DNA of 64,000 nucleotides from an uncultured Phycisphaerae bacterium (GTDB taxonomy: Bacteria > Planctomycetota > Phycisphaerae > UBA1845 > Fen-1342): assembly GCA_937928595.1 (NCBI GenBank), contig CALGJV010000010.1, positions 62,001 to 126,000 of the forward strand, given 5' to 3'. The position numbers and the translations under genes were made by a program. The notes under the pieces were generated by a model, which was not told the origin of the DNA, searched no databases, and saw only the letters and a program-made list of their open reading frames with translations. Below, one piece after another: positions 53,987 to 63,686 of the stretch; position 1 is the first letter of the stretch, and every line of letters begins with the position of its first letter.

Positions 53987-55189
53987 TCAGACGACGGCGC
54001 GGAGTTCCAGATGCAGGACGTCCGGCAGGGCCCGAATGGCCTCCAGGGCCTCCGTGCTGGGCCGCTCGTCGAGCGAGATGGTGCACCAGGCGGCTTTCGC
54101 ACCGGCGAAAACCCGGCTTTCGATCTCCTCCGCGTTGATTCCATCGGCGCGGACGGCCTCCAGAATGGACGCCATCACGCCGACCTGGTCCCGGACCCGC
54201 AGCACGAGTTGCCAGGTGGCCGGGCTTCGTTCGAGCAGGTTCAGGCAGTTCCGCACCTCGCCCGCCACGAGGAAATCATGCACGATGCGGACCACCTCGG
54301 CGGCGGCCGCCGCGCGGGCCTGCTCGGTCAGCGGCCCGATGTGCTGTGTGCAAATCACGCCGGGCAGCTCGGCCAGCTTGACGCGGAAGCTCGAGGGCTC
54401 GGTGGTCGGCTCCGGAATGAATACGTCCACGGCGACCCGCAGCCGGCGACTCGGAATCGCTTCCGCCAACGCGACCGCATCGACCGCTCCGGGGCGCCCC
54501 ACGTGCACGAGCGCGGCGCCCTCCGATAGGCTCGCCAGGAACTCCTCATCGATCAGGACGCCGCGATCCTCCTCGTCTTCGAACGAGTGGACGGTCACGA
54601 TGTCAGCGGCGCGGGCGAGTTCCCGGGGCCAGTTGCAGAACGTGACGCCGATCTCCTCGGCGCCCTCGCCGACACCCGGCGGGGGCCAAGCCAGCACCCG
54701 CAGTCCGAACGCCCGAGCCCGCGCGGCCACGAGGCGGCCCACGGCGCCCCAGCCGACCACGCCCAGCGTCCGTCCGGCCAGGCCGCGGGCGTCACTGACT
54801 TCGGGACGGATCCAGCGGCCCTCGCGCGAGGCCACGGCGTTCTCGACGATCCGGCGGTCGAGCGCGAGGACGAGGCCGAGGGTGAGCTCGGCGACGGCGA
54901 CGGCGTGCTGCTCGGGGCAGTGGGTGACGAACACACCGGCGGCCGAGGCGTCGTCGACCGCGATCTCGCCGGGCCCCGGTCCGGCGTGGATGACCATCTG
55001 GAGGTCGCGGGCGCGGGCGATGGCGTCCGGCGCCACACGCAGGTTCTGGACGATCAGGACGCCGACGCCGGTCAGCGCGTCGCGCAACTCGCGGGCCGCG
55101 AGGTTCGGACGCGCGACGACCTCGGCCCCCAGCGCGGCGAGCTGTTCGAGGGCGGTGGCGGGCAGGTCGCAGGCGACCAGGATCTTCAT
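53987..55189 (-). CDS. D-isomer-specific 2-hydroxyacid dehydrogenase with ACT-like tail (SerA-like)
   Basis: This 400-residue enzyme matches phosphoglycerate dehydrogenase in plan. The substrate domain and a Rossmann fold (GVVGWGAVGRLVA) carry the catalytic Arg in GAALVHVGRPG and the His in TQHIGP. A C-terminal ACT-like domain (about 320-400; LVLRVRDQVGVMASILEAVRADGINAEEIES) follows. The usual LPLT turn is replaced by VHSFEDEEDRG, which is unusual. It may make serine, but other 2-hydroxyacids are possible. GGAGGAG lies upstream of MKILVAC; a longer frame adds 23 arginine-rich residues. It is 108 bp downstream of accC on the same strand. Confidence 0.85.
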   Translation of the reverse strand: MKILVACDLPATALEQLAALGAEVVARPNLAARELRDALTGVGVLIVQNLRVAPDAIARARDLQMVIHAGPGPGEIAVDDASAAGVFVTHCPEQHAVAVAELTLGLVLALDRRIVENAVASREGRWIRPEVSDARGLAGRTLGVVGWGAVGRLVAARARAFGLRVLAWPPPGVGEGAEEIGVTFCNWPRELARAADIVTVHSFEDEEDRGVLIDEEFLASLSEGAALVHVGRPGAVDAVALAEAIPSRRLRVAVDVFIPEPTTEPSSFRVKLAELPGVICTQHIGPLTEQARAAAAAEVVRIVHDFLVAGEVRNCLNLLERSPATWQLVLRVRDQVGVMASILEAVRADGINAEEIESRVFAGAKAAWCTISLDERPSTEALEAIRALPDVLHLELRAVV

Positions 55190-55297
55190 GACGGCCCGGA
55201 CTCCTCCACGGCGGCGGCCATGCCGCGCCGCTCGCGCATTAGACCAGACGCCGGGCACCGGCTCAATCGCCGTCCGGGGCGACCGCGGGCCGGCACC

Positions 55298-56659
55298 TCA
55301 GGACTTGCCGCGCTCGGAAGCACCGAACGTGCGTTCGATGAAGCCGGTGTCCACCCGGCCGCGAACGAAGTCCGCCTGCTCCATGATCGCCCGGTGGAGG
55401 GGGATCGTGGTCTGAATCGGGCCGATGACAAACTCGGCCAGGGCCCGTCGCATGGCACGGATCGCGTCGGCGCGCGTCGCGCGGTGCACAAGCAGCTTGG
55501 CGACCATCGAATCATAGAACGGGCTGACGTTGTAGCCGGCGTAAGCGTGGGTATCGACGCGCACACCCGGTCCGCCGGGCAGGATCAGCCGCTGAATCGG
55601 CCCCGGACTGGGGCGGAACCCATCTTCGGGCGATTCGGCGTTGATGCGACACTCCAGGGCGTGACCGGACTGGTGGACCTGGTCCTGCTTGAGCTTGAGC
55701 GGCTCGCCCGCGGCGATGCGGATCTGCCACTGCACCAGGTCTTCCCCCGTGACCAGCTCCGTCACCGGATGCTCCACCTGGATGCGGGCGTTGACCTCGA
55801 TGAAGTAGAAGTTCTCGCGCTCGTCGACGAGGAATTCGCACGTGCCCGCCGAGTAGTAGCCGGCGGCCCGGGCCAGTCGCACGGCGGCCGCGCACAGCTT
55901 GGCGCGGGTCCGGGCGCTGATGTGCGGGGAGGGCGATTCCTCGACGAGCTTCTGGTGGCGCCGCTGGAGCGAGCAGTCACGCTCCCACAGATGGATGACG
56001 TTGCCCTTGCGGTCGCCGAGCAGCTGGACCTCGACGTGGCGCGGCCGCTCGATCAACTTCTCAACGTACAGGCTGCCGTCCTTGAAGGCGGCTTCGGCCT
56101 CCGCGCGGGCGTGCTTGAAGCTGGTGCGCAGCGTCGCTTCGTTGTGGGCCGGGCGCATCCCGCGGCCGCCGCCGCCCGCGGCCGCCTTGATCATGACCGG
56201 ATAGCCGAGTTTCTCGGCGATGGCGACGGCCTCGTCCTCGCTGTCGACGTTGCCGGGACTGCCGGGCACGCAGGGCACCTTGGCCTGCTTGGCGAGCTTG
56301 CGGGCGGCGACCTTGTCCCCCAGGGCCTGCATCGCTTCGGGGCTGGGTCCGATGAACTCGATCCGGCAGTCGCGGCACATCTGCGCGAAGCGCGCGTTTT
56401 CGGCCAGGAACCCGTACCCGGGGTGGATGGCCTGCACGTCGGTGAGTTCGGCGGCGGAGATGATCGCGGCGGCGTTCAGGTACGACTGCGTCGGCGACTC
56501 GCCGCCGATGCAGATCGCATCGTGGGCGAGATTCAGGTAGGCGGCGTCGCGGTCGGCCCGGGAGTAGACCGCGATGGCGTCGATTCCCAAGTCCCGGCAG
56601 GCGCGGATGATCCGCAGCGCGATCTCACCGCGGTTGGCCACAAGGATGCGCGTGAACAA
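55298..56659 (-). CDS. accC: acetyl-CoA carboxylase, biotin carboxylase subunit
   Basis: This 453-residue ATP-grasp enzyme carboxylates biotin on AccB. It starts [26 protein letters not shown], and shows the glycine-rich loop [27 protein letters not shown], the [20 protein letters not shown] metal and substrate stretch, and [11 protein letters not shown]. The length is normal for the family. The gene follows accB by 13 bp. It acts in the first step of fatty-acid synthesis. Confidence 0.97.
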   Translation of the reverse strand: MFTRILVANRGEIALRIIRACRDLGIDAIAVYSRADRDAAYLNLAHDAICIGGESPTQSYLNAAAIISAAELTDVQAIHPGYGFLAENARFAQMCRDCRIEFIGPSPEAMQALGDKVAARKLAKQAKVPCVPGSPGNVDSEDEAVAIAEKLGYPVMIKAAAGGGGRGMRPAHNEATLRTSFKHARAEAEAAFKDGSLYVEKLIERPRHVEVQLLGDRKGNVIHLWERDCSLQRRHQKLVEESPSPHISARTRAKLCAAAVRLARAAGYYSAGTCEFLVDERENFYFIEVNARIQVEHPVTELVTGEDLVQWQIRIAAGEPLKLKQDQVHQSGHALECRINAESPEDGFRPSPGPIQRLILPGGPGVRVDTHAYAGYNVSPFYDSMVAKLLVHRATRADAIRAMRRALAEFVIGPIQTTIPLHRAIMEQADFVRGRVDTGFIERTFGASERGKS

Positions 56660-56672
56660 GCCGTGCTCCGCT

Positions 56673-57188
56673 CTAGGCCGGCCGGACCGCGAACAGCGGC
56701 TGGTCGTATTCCACGGCCTGCGCGTTCCGGACGAGAACCTTCGTGATCTGCCCGGTGCATTCGGACTTGATTTCGTTGAAGACCTTCATGGCCTCGATCA
56801 GACAGACCACCGTGTCGGGCGAGACGTGCGAGCCCACGTTCACGAACGGCGGCGATTCCGGGTCCGCCGCGTGATAGACCGTCCCCACCATCGGCGAGCG
56901 GATCAGGATTTCGTTCTCCGCGGGGGCTTGGACGGCGGGCGCGGCGGCAACGGGGTTCGGGGCTGGCGCGGCCGCCGGCGGCGGCGCAACCGGCGTTGGC
57001 AGCGCTGGGGCCGCTGTGATGATCGGCTGTCCGCGGCGCAGGAGGATGTGGGTATCGCCCTCCCGCAGTTCGATGCGGCTCAGGTCGTTGGCGACCATGA
57101 GCTCGACGAGGTTCTTGATGTTCTTGATGTCCATCGGGGCTCTCGGGGCACAATCGCCGGAGGTTTCCTTCGTCTTGGCCTGGCTCAT
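56673..57188 (-). CDS. accB: biotin carboxyl carrier protein
   Basis: This 171-residue carrier of biotin has an N-terminal helix region ([24 protein letters not shown]), a Pro/Ala-rich linker (about 58-92) and a biotinyl domain. The biotin lysine is K135 in the motif EAMKVFNEI. The start ATG overlaps the stop of the M24 peptidase by 4 bp (ATGA), so the two are translationally coupled. Other bacteria often have efp between these genes; here it is missing. Confidence 0.97.
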   Translation of the reverse strand: MSQAKTKETSGDCAPRAPMDIKNIKNLVELMVANDLSRIELREGDTHILLRRGQPIITAAPALPTPVAPPPAAAPAPNPVAAAPAVQAPAENEILIRSPMVGTVYHAADPESPPFVNVGSHVSPDTVVCLIEAMKVFNEIKSECTGQITKVLVRNAQAVEYDQPLFAVRPA

Positions 57189-58276
57189 GCGAAGCTCAGC
57201 GGAAGCGTGGACAAGACCTCGTGACCGGTTTCCGTCACGAGCACGTCATCTTCGAGTCGGACACCGCCGACGCCCGGCAGGTAGATGCCGGGCTCAATCG
57301 TAATCACCATGCCCGGCTCCAGGACGTCGGTCGACAGCTTCCCCAGCCGGGGAGCCTCGTGCCCGACCAAACCGATCCCATGACCCAGCGCGTGATTGAA
57401 ACGCTTCCCGAAGCCGGCCTTGTCGATGACCTGCCGCGCCGCACGGTCGACCGCGGCCGCTCGCACGCCCGGCCGGACAGCCTCGATACCCCGCGCCTGC
57501 GCCTCGCGGACGACATCGAAGACCTTCCGGAGTTGCGCGGGGATGCTACCGAGCCATACCACACGGGTCAAGTCGCTGCCGTACCAGTCGACGCGGGCCC
57601 CCCAATCGACCAGCAAGGGTTCTGTTTCCGTCAGACGCCGATCGCCGGGCTCGTAGTGGGGCAAGGACGAGTTCGGCCCGACCGCGACGATCGATGGGAA
57701 TGCTTCGCCTTGCGCCCCGCGCTGCCGCATCTCGTATGCCAGCCGTGCCGCGATCTCCCGCTCCGTCAGACCCGGACGCAGCCACTTCCGCACGGCGTCG
57801 AACGCCTGCTCGGCCACCACGACGGCCTTGCGGATCCGAGCGACCTCGCCCGGCGTCTTCACGGCCCGCCGGGGCTGAATCGCGCTCGGGATCGGCACCA
57901 GGCGGATCGGCTTGCCAAGCTTGCGGAGTGCGTTGAACTCGCTGACGGACATGTGGCCGCCGTTGAACCCCACGCGCCGCGCGCGCAGCCGCCGGAGCTC
58001 GCGTATCGTCGCTTCGGGCCCCCGCTTCTTGCGCAGCACTTTGCGGGCCCAGGGGGCCTCGTGATCCGCCGCCTCGTCAAACCGGCCGTCGGTGAGGAGC
58101 ACGACCTGTCGCGGCGTGACCAGCACACCGCCGTCTTCCCCCGTGAAGCCCGTGAGCCAATACTGGTCCATGCGATCCTGAACGAAGTAGGCGTCTAGTC
58201 GCCGCCGCTCGATTTCTGACCGTAACTCCTTTATTCTACTGAAGTAAGGCTCCGGCGTGCGCATCGCTCGGCTCAT
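57185..58276 (-). CDS. M24 family aminopeptidase (Xaa-Pro type)
   Basis: This 363-residue metallopeptidase has a creatinase-like N-domain (about 1-130) and a pita-bread domain. Metal ligands are visible: Asp in LLVDWGARVDWYGSDL (two), His in ALGHGIGLVGHEAP, Glu in ITIEPGIY and Glu in RLEDDVLVTE. Such enzymes cleave before proline or remove N-terminal residues. GGAGAG precedes the ATG; a GTG further upstream is not supported. It is the first gene of the operon with accB and accC, as is common. Confidence 0.9.
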   Translation of the reverse strand: MSRAMRTPEPYFSRIKELRSEIERRRLDAYFVQDRMDQYWLTGFTGEDGGVLVTPRQVVLLTDGRFDEAADHEAPWARKVLRKKRGPEATIRELRRLRARRVGFNGGHMSVSEFNALRKLGKPIRLVPIPSAIQPRRAVKTPGEVARIRKAVVVAEQAFDAVRKWLRPGLTEREIAARLAYEMRQRGAQGEAFPSIVAVGPNSSLPHYEPGDRRLTETEPLLVDWGARVDWYGSDLTRVVWLGSIPAQLRKVFDVVREAQARGIEAVRPGVRAAAVDRAARQVIDKAGFGKRFNHALGHGIGLVGHEAPRLGKLSTDVLEPGMVITIEPGIYLPGVGGVRLEDDVLVTETGHEVLSTLPLSFA

Positions 58277-58486
58277 TCGCGGTCTCTCCGGGACGACGCG
58301 CCCCACCCCCGGGCGTCGCGTCCGAGTATCCTCGGCGGGCAATGTAACCGGAACGTGCGCGGCCCGCCAGCCCGGCGGGGCCGGCCGGCTGCGTTGACCG
58401 CCGGTCCCGGCCGGACTATCCTACGGGGCTCGCGGCGCTGGCCGCGGTTGAGCACGAAACCGGATCGTCAAGCACCGAGGGTAGTC

Positions 58487-58762
58487 ATGGCCCGCGTCTG
58501 TTTCTTCACCGGCAAGCGAACCAAGTTCGGTCGCTCGATCTCCCGCCGCGGCAAGGCGAAGTACCTCGGAGGCGTCGGGCGGAAGACGACCGGCATCGCG
58601 TCGCGCAAGTTCAAGCCCAACATCCAGAAGGTGCGGGCGGTGGTGAACGGGCGCGTGACGCGCATCCGGGTGAGCTGCAAGGCGATCCGGATGGGGCTGG
58701 TGGTCAAACCGCCGGTGCGCGACTGGAAGCCGCCGGTCGAGGCGACGGCCACGCCCTCCTGA
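58487..58762 (+). CDS. rpmB: 50S ribosomal protein L28
   Basis: A 91-residue ribosomal protein with MARVCFFTGKRTKFGRSISRRGKA at the start and the basic core KFKPNIQKVRAVVNGRVTRIRVSCKAIR. It has only one cysteine in the CxxxG position, so it is the zinc-free type. GAGGG lies upstream of the ATG. A TATCCT -10-like hexamer sits 65 bp upstream. gatC follows after 11 bp; the pair is divergent from the M24 gene. Confidence 0.95.
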   Translation: MARVCFFTGKRTKFGRSISRRGKAKYLGGVGRKTTGIASRKFKPNIQKVRAVVNGRVTRIRVSCKAIRMGLVVKPPVRDWKPPVEATATPS

Positions 58763-58773
58763 GGAGCGCGCCG

Positions 58774-59076
58774 ATGGCGGGCGAGATCGACGCCGAGCGC
58801 GTGCGGCAGATTGCGCGGCTGGCCCGCCTACGGCTGTCCGACGACGAAGTGATGCTGTTCACGGGGCAGTTGGGGGCGCTCGTGGAGTACGTGCGGCAGC
58901 TTGACGCGGTGCCGACCGACGGCGTCGAGCCGTTGGCGCATCCGGTCCCGGTCGCGAACGTGCTGCGGGACGATCGGCCGACGCCGACCCTCGACACGGA
59001 GGTTGCGCTGCGAAACGCGCCGCAGCGGGAAGGACCGCTGTTCCGCGTGCCCAGGGTGCTCGACCAGGGCGCTTGA
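58774..59076 (+). CDS. gatC: GatC, subunit C of Asp/Glu-tRNA amidotransferase
   Basis: A 100-residue bridging subunit of GatCAB, which makes Gln-tRNA and Asn-tRNA by amidation. Landmarks are VRQIARLARLRLSDDEV, LGALVEYVRQLDAVPTDGVEPLAHP and LRDDRPTPTL. GAGGAG lies at the rpmB stop. gatA and gatB are not in the window. Confidence 0.94.
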   Translation: MAGEIDAERVRQIARLARLRLSDDEVMLFTGQLGALVEYVRQLDAVPTDGVEPLAHPVPVANVLRDDRPTPTLDTEVALRNAPQREGPLFRVPRVLDQGA

Positions 59077-59087
59077 GCAGCGGACGG

Positions 59088-61142
59088 TCAGGCCGGGGCG
59101 ACCTTGGCGGGGGAGGCGGCGACGTCCGCGGGGGCGGGGGCGGCCGCCGTCAACGGCGGCGGAGCGGGGGGCTCGAGGTAGAACTCGGGCACGATTTCCT
59201 TGAGCCGGCGGCGGGCCTCAACCCGGTCGAGCCGGTCGGCGTCCGCCAGCAGCGCGTCGATCTGCCGGACCGTCGTGTCCCAGTCGACCGGGACGTTCTG
59301 CCAGATGCCGATCTTCGGGTGCGCGGTGCGGGCGACGTTCTCGCCGTCGATGGCCAGCTCTTCGTAGAGCTTCTCGCCCGGGCGCAGGCCGGTGAAGACG
59401 ATCCGGATGTCGACGTCGGGGCGAAAGCCGGAGAGCGTGATCATCTCGCGGGCGAGGTCGACGATCTTGACCTGCTCGCCCATGTCGAGCACGAAGATCT
59501 CGCCGCCGCGCCCCATCGACGCGGCCTGGAGCACGAGCTGGGCGGCCTCGGGGATGGTCATGAAATAGCGCACCATCTCCGGGTGCGTCACCGTGACGGG
59601 CCCGCCGCGGGCGATCTGCTCGCGGAAGATCGGGATCACGCTGCCGCTGCTGCCGAGCACGTTGCCGAAGCGGACCGTGACGAACTGCGTCTTCGAGCGG
59701 GCGCTGAGCCCCTGGATGTACATCTCCGCGACGCGCTTCGAGCAGCCCATGATGCTGGTCGGGTTGACGGCCTTGTCCGTCGAGATCATGACGAACTTGT
59801 CGACGCCGGCGGCGTGCGCCGCGTCGGCCACCGTCCGCGTCCCGCGGATGTTGTTCTTGAGCGCCTCGCCCGGGTTGAGCTCCATCATGGGCACGTGCTT
59901 GTGCGCCGCGGCATGGAAGACGGCGCTGGGTTGATACCGACGGAAGAGGGTTTCGATGCGGCCGCGGTCGGCGATGTCGGCAATGCTGGGCACCAGGTCG
60001 ATCGCGGGGAACGAACGCCGCAACTCGCAATCGATCTGGAACAGGCTCGGTTCGGCCTGCTCGACGAGCAGCAGTTGCCGCGGCTCGAAACGCGCGATCT
60101 GCCGGCACATTTCGGAGCCGATCGAGCCGCCGGCCCCGGTCACCATCACGACCCGGCCGCGGATGAAAGCGGCGATCTGGTCGTCGTCCAGCCGCACGGG
60201 CGGTCGGCCCAGCAGGTCGTTGATGTCGACGTCGCGGATCTCCTTGACCGTGGCCCGCCCGGTGAGCAGGTCGGTCAGCGCGGGCAAGGTCTTGAATCGC
60301 AGGTTGGTGCCCTCGCAGAGCTCGACGACGCGGCGCAGCCGCTCGCGCGAGGCCGAGGGCATCGCGATCAACAGCTCGTCCACCGCGTACTCGTCGGCGA
60401 AGCGCTTCACGTCCTCGATCGGGCCGAGCACGTCGATGCCGTGAATCTGCTGCCCGTGCTTGCTGGCATCGTCATCCAGGAAGCCGACCACGCGGTAGCG
60501 CTCGACCGGCATGCGCTGGATCTCGCGGACGGCGTTCTCGCCCGCGTTGCCGGCGCCGAGGATGAGCAGCTTGGGCACGGTCCCCTCGGCCGGCGGGCGG
60601 ACTTCCTCGTGGTAGAGCCGTACGGCCAGCCGCGCGCCGCAAACCAGCGCGACGGTCCCGCCGAAATCGAGCAGAAAGACGGAGTCCGGAAAGCGCGCGT
60701 CGAAGACCGCCGGCAGGCCGAGGCGCTGGAGATTCAGCAGGCCGTAGTAAAGGATGAAGATGCCGAAGAACCCCCACCAGGCCGCGGTCACGACGCGGAA
60801 CACATCCCGCAGGCTGACGTAGCGCCACGACCCGCGGTGCAGGCCCATCAGCACGAACGCCGTGAGCTTGATCGCGACCACGGGCACCATCAGCGGTAGG
60901 CAGAACTCCGTGAACCAGTCGAACACCTCGGTCGGAGCCTCGACCGGCCACAGCCACGACTTGAGCCAGCGGAATGGCGCCCCGAGGGAGGGCGAACGCT
61001 TGAAGTTGTACGCCAGCGCGAACGCCAGAAGCCAGGCCGCCGCGAACAGCGCGGCGTGCGCCGCGCCGCTCAGCCAGACCCGGTGGCGCTGCACCCAGGC
61101 GTTGCGGCTGATCCACGGCAGTTCGCGTGCGTGATCGGTCAT
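59088..61142 (-). CDS. membrane nucleotide-sugar 4,6-dehydratase/epimerase (CapD/WbpM/PglF type)
   Basis: This 684-residue membrane protein of polysaccharide synthesis has four hydrophobic segments in the first 150 residues (AALFAAAWLLAFALAY, LMVPVVAIKLTAFVLMG, AAWWGFFGIFILYYGLL, LLDFGGTVALVCGARLA). A degenerate Rossmann domain (LLILGAGNAGENAVREI) and an active short-chain domain (MVTGAGGSIGSEMCRQIA) follow. The catalytic triad is of the MxxxK variety, STDKAVNPTSIMGCSKRVAEMY. The C-terminus is a Pro/Ala-rich tail. The family makes UDP-sugar intermediates for capsule, O-antigen or glycoproteins. I use the ATG of MTDHARE; it is 43 bp after the neighbouring secreted-protein gene. Confidence 0.92.
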   Translation of the reverse strand: MTDHARELPWISRNAWVQRHRVWLSGAAHAALFAAAWLLAFALAYNFKRSPSLGAPFRWLKSWLWPVEAPTEVFDWFTEFCLPLMVPVVAIKLTAFVLMGLHRGSWRYVSLRDVFRVVTAAWWGFFGIFILYYGLLNLQRLGLPAVFDARFPDSVFLLDFGGTVALVCGARLAVRLYHEEVRPPAEGTVPKLLILGAGNAGENAVREIQRMPVERYRVVGFLDDDASKHGQQIHGIDVLGPIEDVKRFADEYAVDELLIAMPSASRERLRRVVELCEGTNLRFKTLPALTDLLTGRATVKEIRDVDINDLLGRPPVRLDDDQIAAFIRGRVVMVTGAGGSIGSEMCRQIARFEPRQLLLVEQAEPSLFQIDCELRRSFPAIDLVPSIADIADRGRIETLFRRYQPSAVFHAAAHKHVPMMELNPGEALKNNIRGTRTVADAAHAAGVDKFVMISTDKAVNPTSIMGCSKRVAEMYIQGLSARSKTQFVTVRFGNVLGSSGSVIPIFREQIARGGPVTVTHPEMVRYFMTIPEAAQLVLQAASMGRGGEIFVLDMGEQVKIVDLAREMITLSGFRPDVDIRIVFTGLRPGEKLYEELAIDGENVARTAHPKIGIWQNVPVDWDTTVRQIDALLADADRLDRVEARRRLKEIVPEFYLEPPAPPPLTAAAPAPADVAASPAKVAPA

Positions 61143-61185
61143 CGCTGTTCCGACTGGGCCGCCCGCGGCGACCGCCTGCGCCTGT

Positions 61186-62304
61186 TCAAGGCCGGGCCAG
61201 CACGGCATCGGCGAAGGACTGCGCCACCGTGTAGCGGCCCTCGGCCTGGGCGGCGGCCAGCCCCGCGAGCCGAGCGGCCGCCTCCCGCGCGTGCGGCATG
61301 TCGTTCAACCGCCAGGCGCAGTACGTTTCGACCACCCGGCCGTTGACCGTCTCCTGGTACCGGCGGCTGGCGGTGTCCGCCGCCCGCAGTTGCGCCTCCA
61401 GATAGTTCGACCGGCCGCCGCGGGCGTCGCCCACGTACGCCAGCAACTCGTCGCGCCGATCCAGGAAGTTCGGGTCGCGCTCGAAGGCCGCGAGAATGTA
61501 GGCGGCGGCCGACTGCAACTGGTCGGACTCGAGCAAGCCGTGGGCGATCAGCAGTGCGGGCAGGTAAGCCTGCGGATCGAGCTGATGCGGGACTTCCAGC
61601 AGCGCGATGGCGCGCCGCAGATCGCCGGCGCAGGTGGTGCAGTTCGGATACCGCAACAGGCCGCGGGCCGGGTCACGGATCGGAGCTTCAACGGTGGCCC
61701 GTCGATACAGAGCCAGACCCTCCGCGAGTGTGCGCTGGGCCCGGTCGCGGTTGTTGGCCTCGAGTGCCTCAAGCACGGTCGGGGCCCGGGGCGGAGCTTC
61801 ATCGGGAAGCGGGTTGACTGCCAGCAGCCGCTGAAACTCGTCGCGCGGGGGCTGCGGCGTGAAACGGTAGGAATCGATGGCGGGCATGCCGCCCGGGCCG
61901 ATCGTCAACGGGGGCAAGTCCAGTCGCTTGGCCTCCGCCAGGCCGGAGATCGTCTCGGCGTCGCCGGGGCGCCCCAACAGCAGCGAGAACGGGTTGGCCC
62001 GTCCGCCGAAGGTCGGCGCGACGCCGAGCATGGGCATCGGCACCATGGACGCGTACGGCGACACCCGCGTGTTGTTCCTGAACGAAAACGGCTGCTCGCC
62101 GATCGTGCCGACGTTCCGGCGTGTGGCGTCGAATGGTCGCAGCCCCGGATCCTGCGTGTATTGCCCACCCAGGTAGCGGGACGGACCCTTCTCCGCCGGA
62201 CGGCTCACGTCGTCGGACGTGCGCACGCGGAGCTGCGCCCACGCCGAAGCGGACGCCGCGAGCACGGCGACAGGGACCACGACTCGGCGGACCGCTGGGT
62301 TCAC
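61186..62304 (-). CDS. secreted hypothetical protein with helical repeats
   Basis: This 372-residue exported protein starts with a signal peptide (VVVPVAVLAASASAWAQ). The middle (about 30-160) is proline-rich and of low complexity. The last 200 residues look like TPR-type helical repeats (LEALEANNRDRAQRTLAEGLALYRRA, RRAIALLEVPHQLDPQAYLPALLIAHGLLE, AAAYILAAFERDPNFLDRRDELL). I do not recognise the family; it resembles planctomycete repeat proteins. The GTG start has AAGGAGGT seven bases upstream. A TATAAT (62355-62360, minus strand) lies about 50 bp upstream without a good -35, and a GGCGCTC/GAGCGCC dyad is in the leader. Probably co-transcribed with the dehydratase gene. Confidence 0.6.
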   Translation of the reverse strand: MNPAVRRVVVPVAVLAASASAWAQLRVRTSDDVSRPAEKGPSRYLGGQYTQDPGLRPFDATRRNVGTIGEQPFSFRNNTRVSPYASMVPMPMLGVAPTFGGRANPFSLLLGRPGDAETISGLAEAKRLDLPPLTIGPGGMPAIDSYRFTPQPPRDEFQRLLAVNPLPDEAPPRAPTVLEALEANNRDRAQRTLAEGLALYRRATVEAPIRDPARGLLRYPNCTTCAGDLRRAIALLEVPHQLDPQAYLPALLIAHGLLESDQLQSAAAYILAAFERDPNFLDRRDELLAYVGDARGGRSNYLEAQLRAADTASRRYQETVNGRVVETYCAWRLNDMPHAREAAARLAGLAAAQAEGRYTVAQSFADAVLARP

Positions 62305-62354
62305 GGACCGTACCTCCTTCCGGCGCTCCGAGCGCCGTGCGCCAGCCCCGGCGG

Positions 62355-62360
62355 ATTATA
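62355..62360 (-). promoter_or_regulatory. -10 element of the secreted-protein/dehydratase operon
   Basis: Perfect TATAAT on the minus strand, about 51 bp before the GTG start. No recognisable -35 at 16-18 bp, so strength is uncertain. Confidence 0.35.
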
Positions 62361-62657
62361 CTGCCGCCGCCGAGCCCGTTCCGCTGTGAGTGGAATCGGC
62401 TGAATCGGGCCGGCACCTGTGGGCGGCGCGACGATTATCGGAGCGCGATCCGGGCGTCGCCCCCGGTACAATGGCCGGCGGCGGTTGCGGGCCAACGGTC
62501 TCCCTCGCGAAAGCGCGATACCGCAGGGCAGGACGCGCGGAGGCGGAGTGCGGCCGGCGTAACCGCTTCCGGGCACAGATCGACGTTGCTGCGGAGTTGG
62601 AGCTCCCGCCGGCCGGCCGTACGCTGTGTCGCCCACCGGGGCGTGAAGGAGTCGCAG

Positions 62658-63671
62658 ATGCTGGTGGTGATGAGTGTCGGAGCCACACCGGAACAGATTG
62701 AAGCGGTCGCCGATCGGATTCGGCAGTTCGGCTACACGCCGCACGTCATTCCGGGCGGGATCCGCACGGCGATCGGGATCACCGGCAACAAGGGTCCGGA
62801 GGGGCGCGAGCTGCTCCTGATGATGCCGGGGGTCGAGGACGTCGTCCGAATCACCGTCGGCTACAAGCTCGTGTCGCGCGAGACGCACCCGCAACCGAGC
62901 GTCTTTCCGATCGCCGGGACCGCGGTGGGCGGGGCCTTCACGGTGATCGCGGGGCCGTGCTCGGTCGAGAACGAGGCGATGATCCTCGAGACGGCCCGGT
63001 TCATGACCGGGCTTGGGGTGCGGCTCATGCGGGCCGGCGCGTTCAAGCCGCGGACGAGCCCGTACTCGTTTCAGGGCCTGGGTGAGGAGGGGCTCGCGAT
63101 TCTCGCCAAGGCCCGGCGCGAGACCGGCATCGGCATCGTCACCGAGGTGATGGATGTCGAGATGGCCGACCGGGTGGCCGAGGTCGCGGACGTGCTCCAG
63201 GTGGGCACGCGAAACATGCAGAACTACTCGCTGCTGCGCAAGTTGGGCACCGTGCGCAAGCCGGTCCTGCTGAAGCGCGGCATGGCCGCGACGGTCGAAG
63301 AGTGGTTGCTGGCGGCGGAATACCTGATGGCCGGCGGCAACCGCCAGGTGATCCTCTGCGAGCGCGGCGTCCGCACATTCGCGGACCACACGCGGAACAC
63401 GCTCGATCTGTCCATCGTGCCGGTGGTGAAGCACCTTTCGCACCTGCCCGTGATCATCGACCCCAGTCACGGGACCGGGCGGGCGGAGTACGTGCCGGCA
63501 ATGTCCCGGGCGGCGCTGGCCGCGGGCGCCGACGGCCTGATCGTCGAGGTGCACCCGGATCCGCGCTGCGCGCTGTCCGACGGACAGCAGTCGCTGAGCT
63601 TCGACGGGTTCCGCGCGCTGTACGAATCGCTGAAGCCGCTGGCGGACGTGCTGCGGGTGACGCTGCGGTAG
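62658..63671 (+). CDS. aroF: DAHP synthase (3-deoxy-7-phosphoheptulonate synthase), beta type
   Basis: This 337-residue enzyme is the first of the shikimate pathway, joining PEP and erythrose 4-phosphate. The N-terminal ferredoxin-like regulatory domain (1-85, MLVVMSVGATPEQIEAVADRIR) is followed by the TIM barrel. Landmarks are TVIAGPCSVENEAMI, FKPRTSPYSFQGLGEEGL, VLLKRGMAATVEEWLLAAEY, CERGVRTF and IIDPSHGTGRAEYV. Its length and the ACT-like N-domain match the type in Thermotoga, which is feedback-regulated by aromatic amino acids. AAGGAG lies seven bases before the ATG. A TACAAT -10-like element is at about 62467. Confidence 0.95.
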   Translation: MLVVMSVGATPEQIEAVADRIRQFGYTPHVIPGGIRTAIGITGNKGPEGRELLLMMPGVEDVVRITVGYKLVSRETHPQPSVFPIAGTAVGGAFTVIAGPCSVENEAMILETARFMTGLGVRLMRAGAFKPRTSPYSFQGLGEEGLAILAKARRETGIGIVTEVMDVEMADRVAEVADVLQVGTRNMQNYSLLRKLGTVRKPVLLKRGMAATVEEWLLAAEYLMAGGNRQVILCERGVRTFADHTRNTLDLSIVPVVKHLSHLPVIIDPSHGTGRAEYVPAMSRAALAAGADGLIVEVHPDPRCALSDGQQSLSFDGFRALYESLKPLADVLRVTLR

Positions 63672-63686
63672 GGGCCCGGCGGGCCC
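63672..63686. terminator. GGGCCC hairpin between convergent genes
   Basis: Two copies of the palindrome GGGCCC separated by GGC lie exactly between the DAHP synthase stop and the phosphatase stop. Could form a short bidirectional terminator; it has no U-run. Confidence 0.35.
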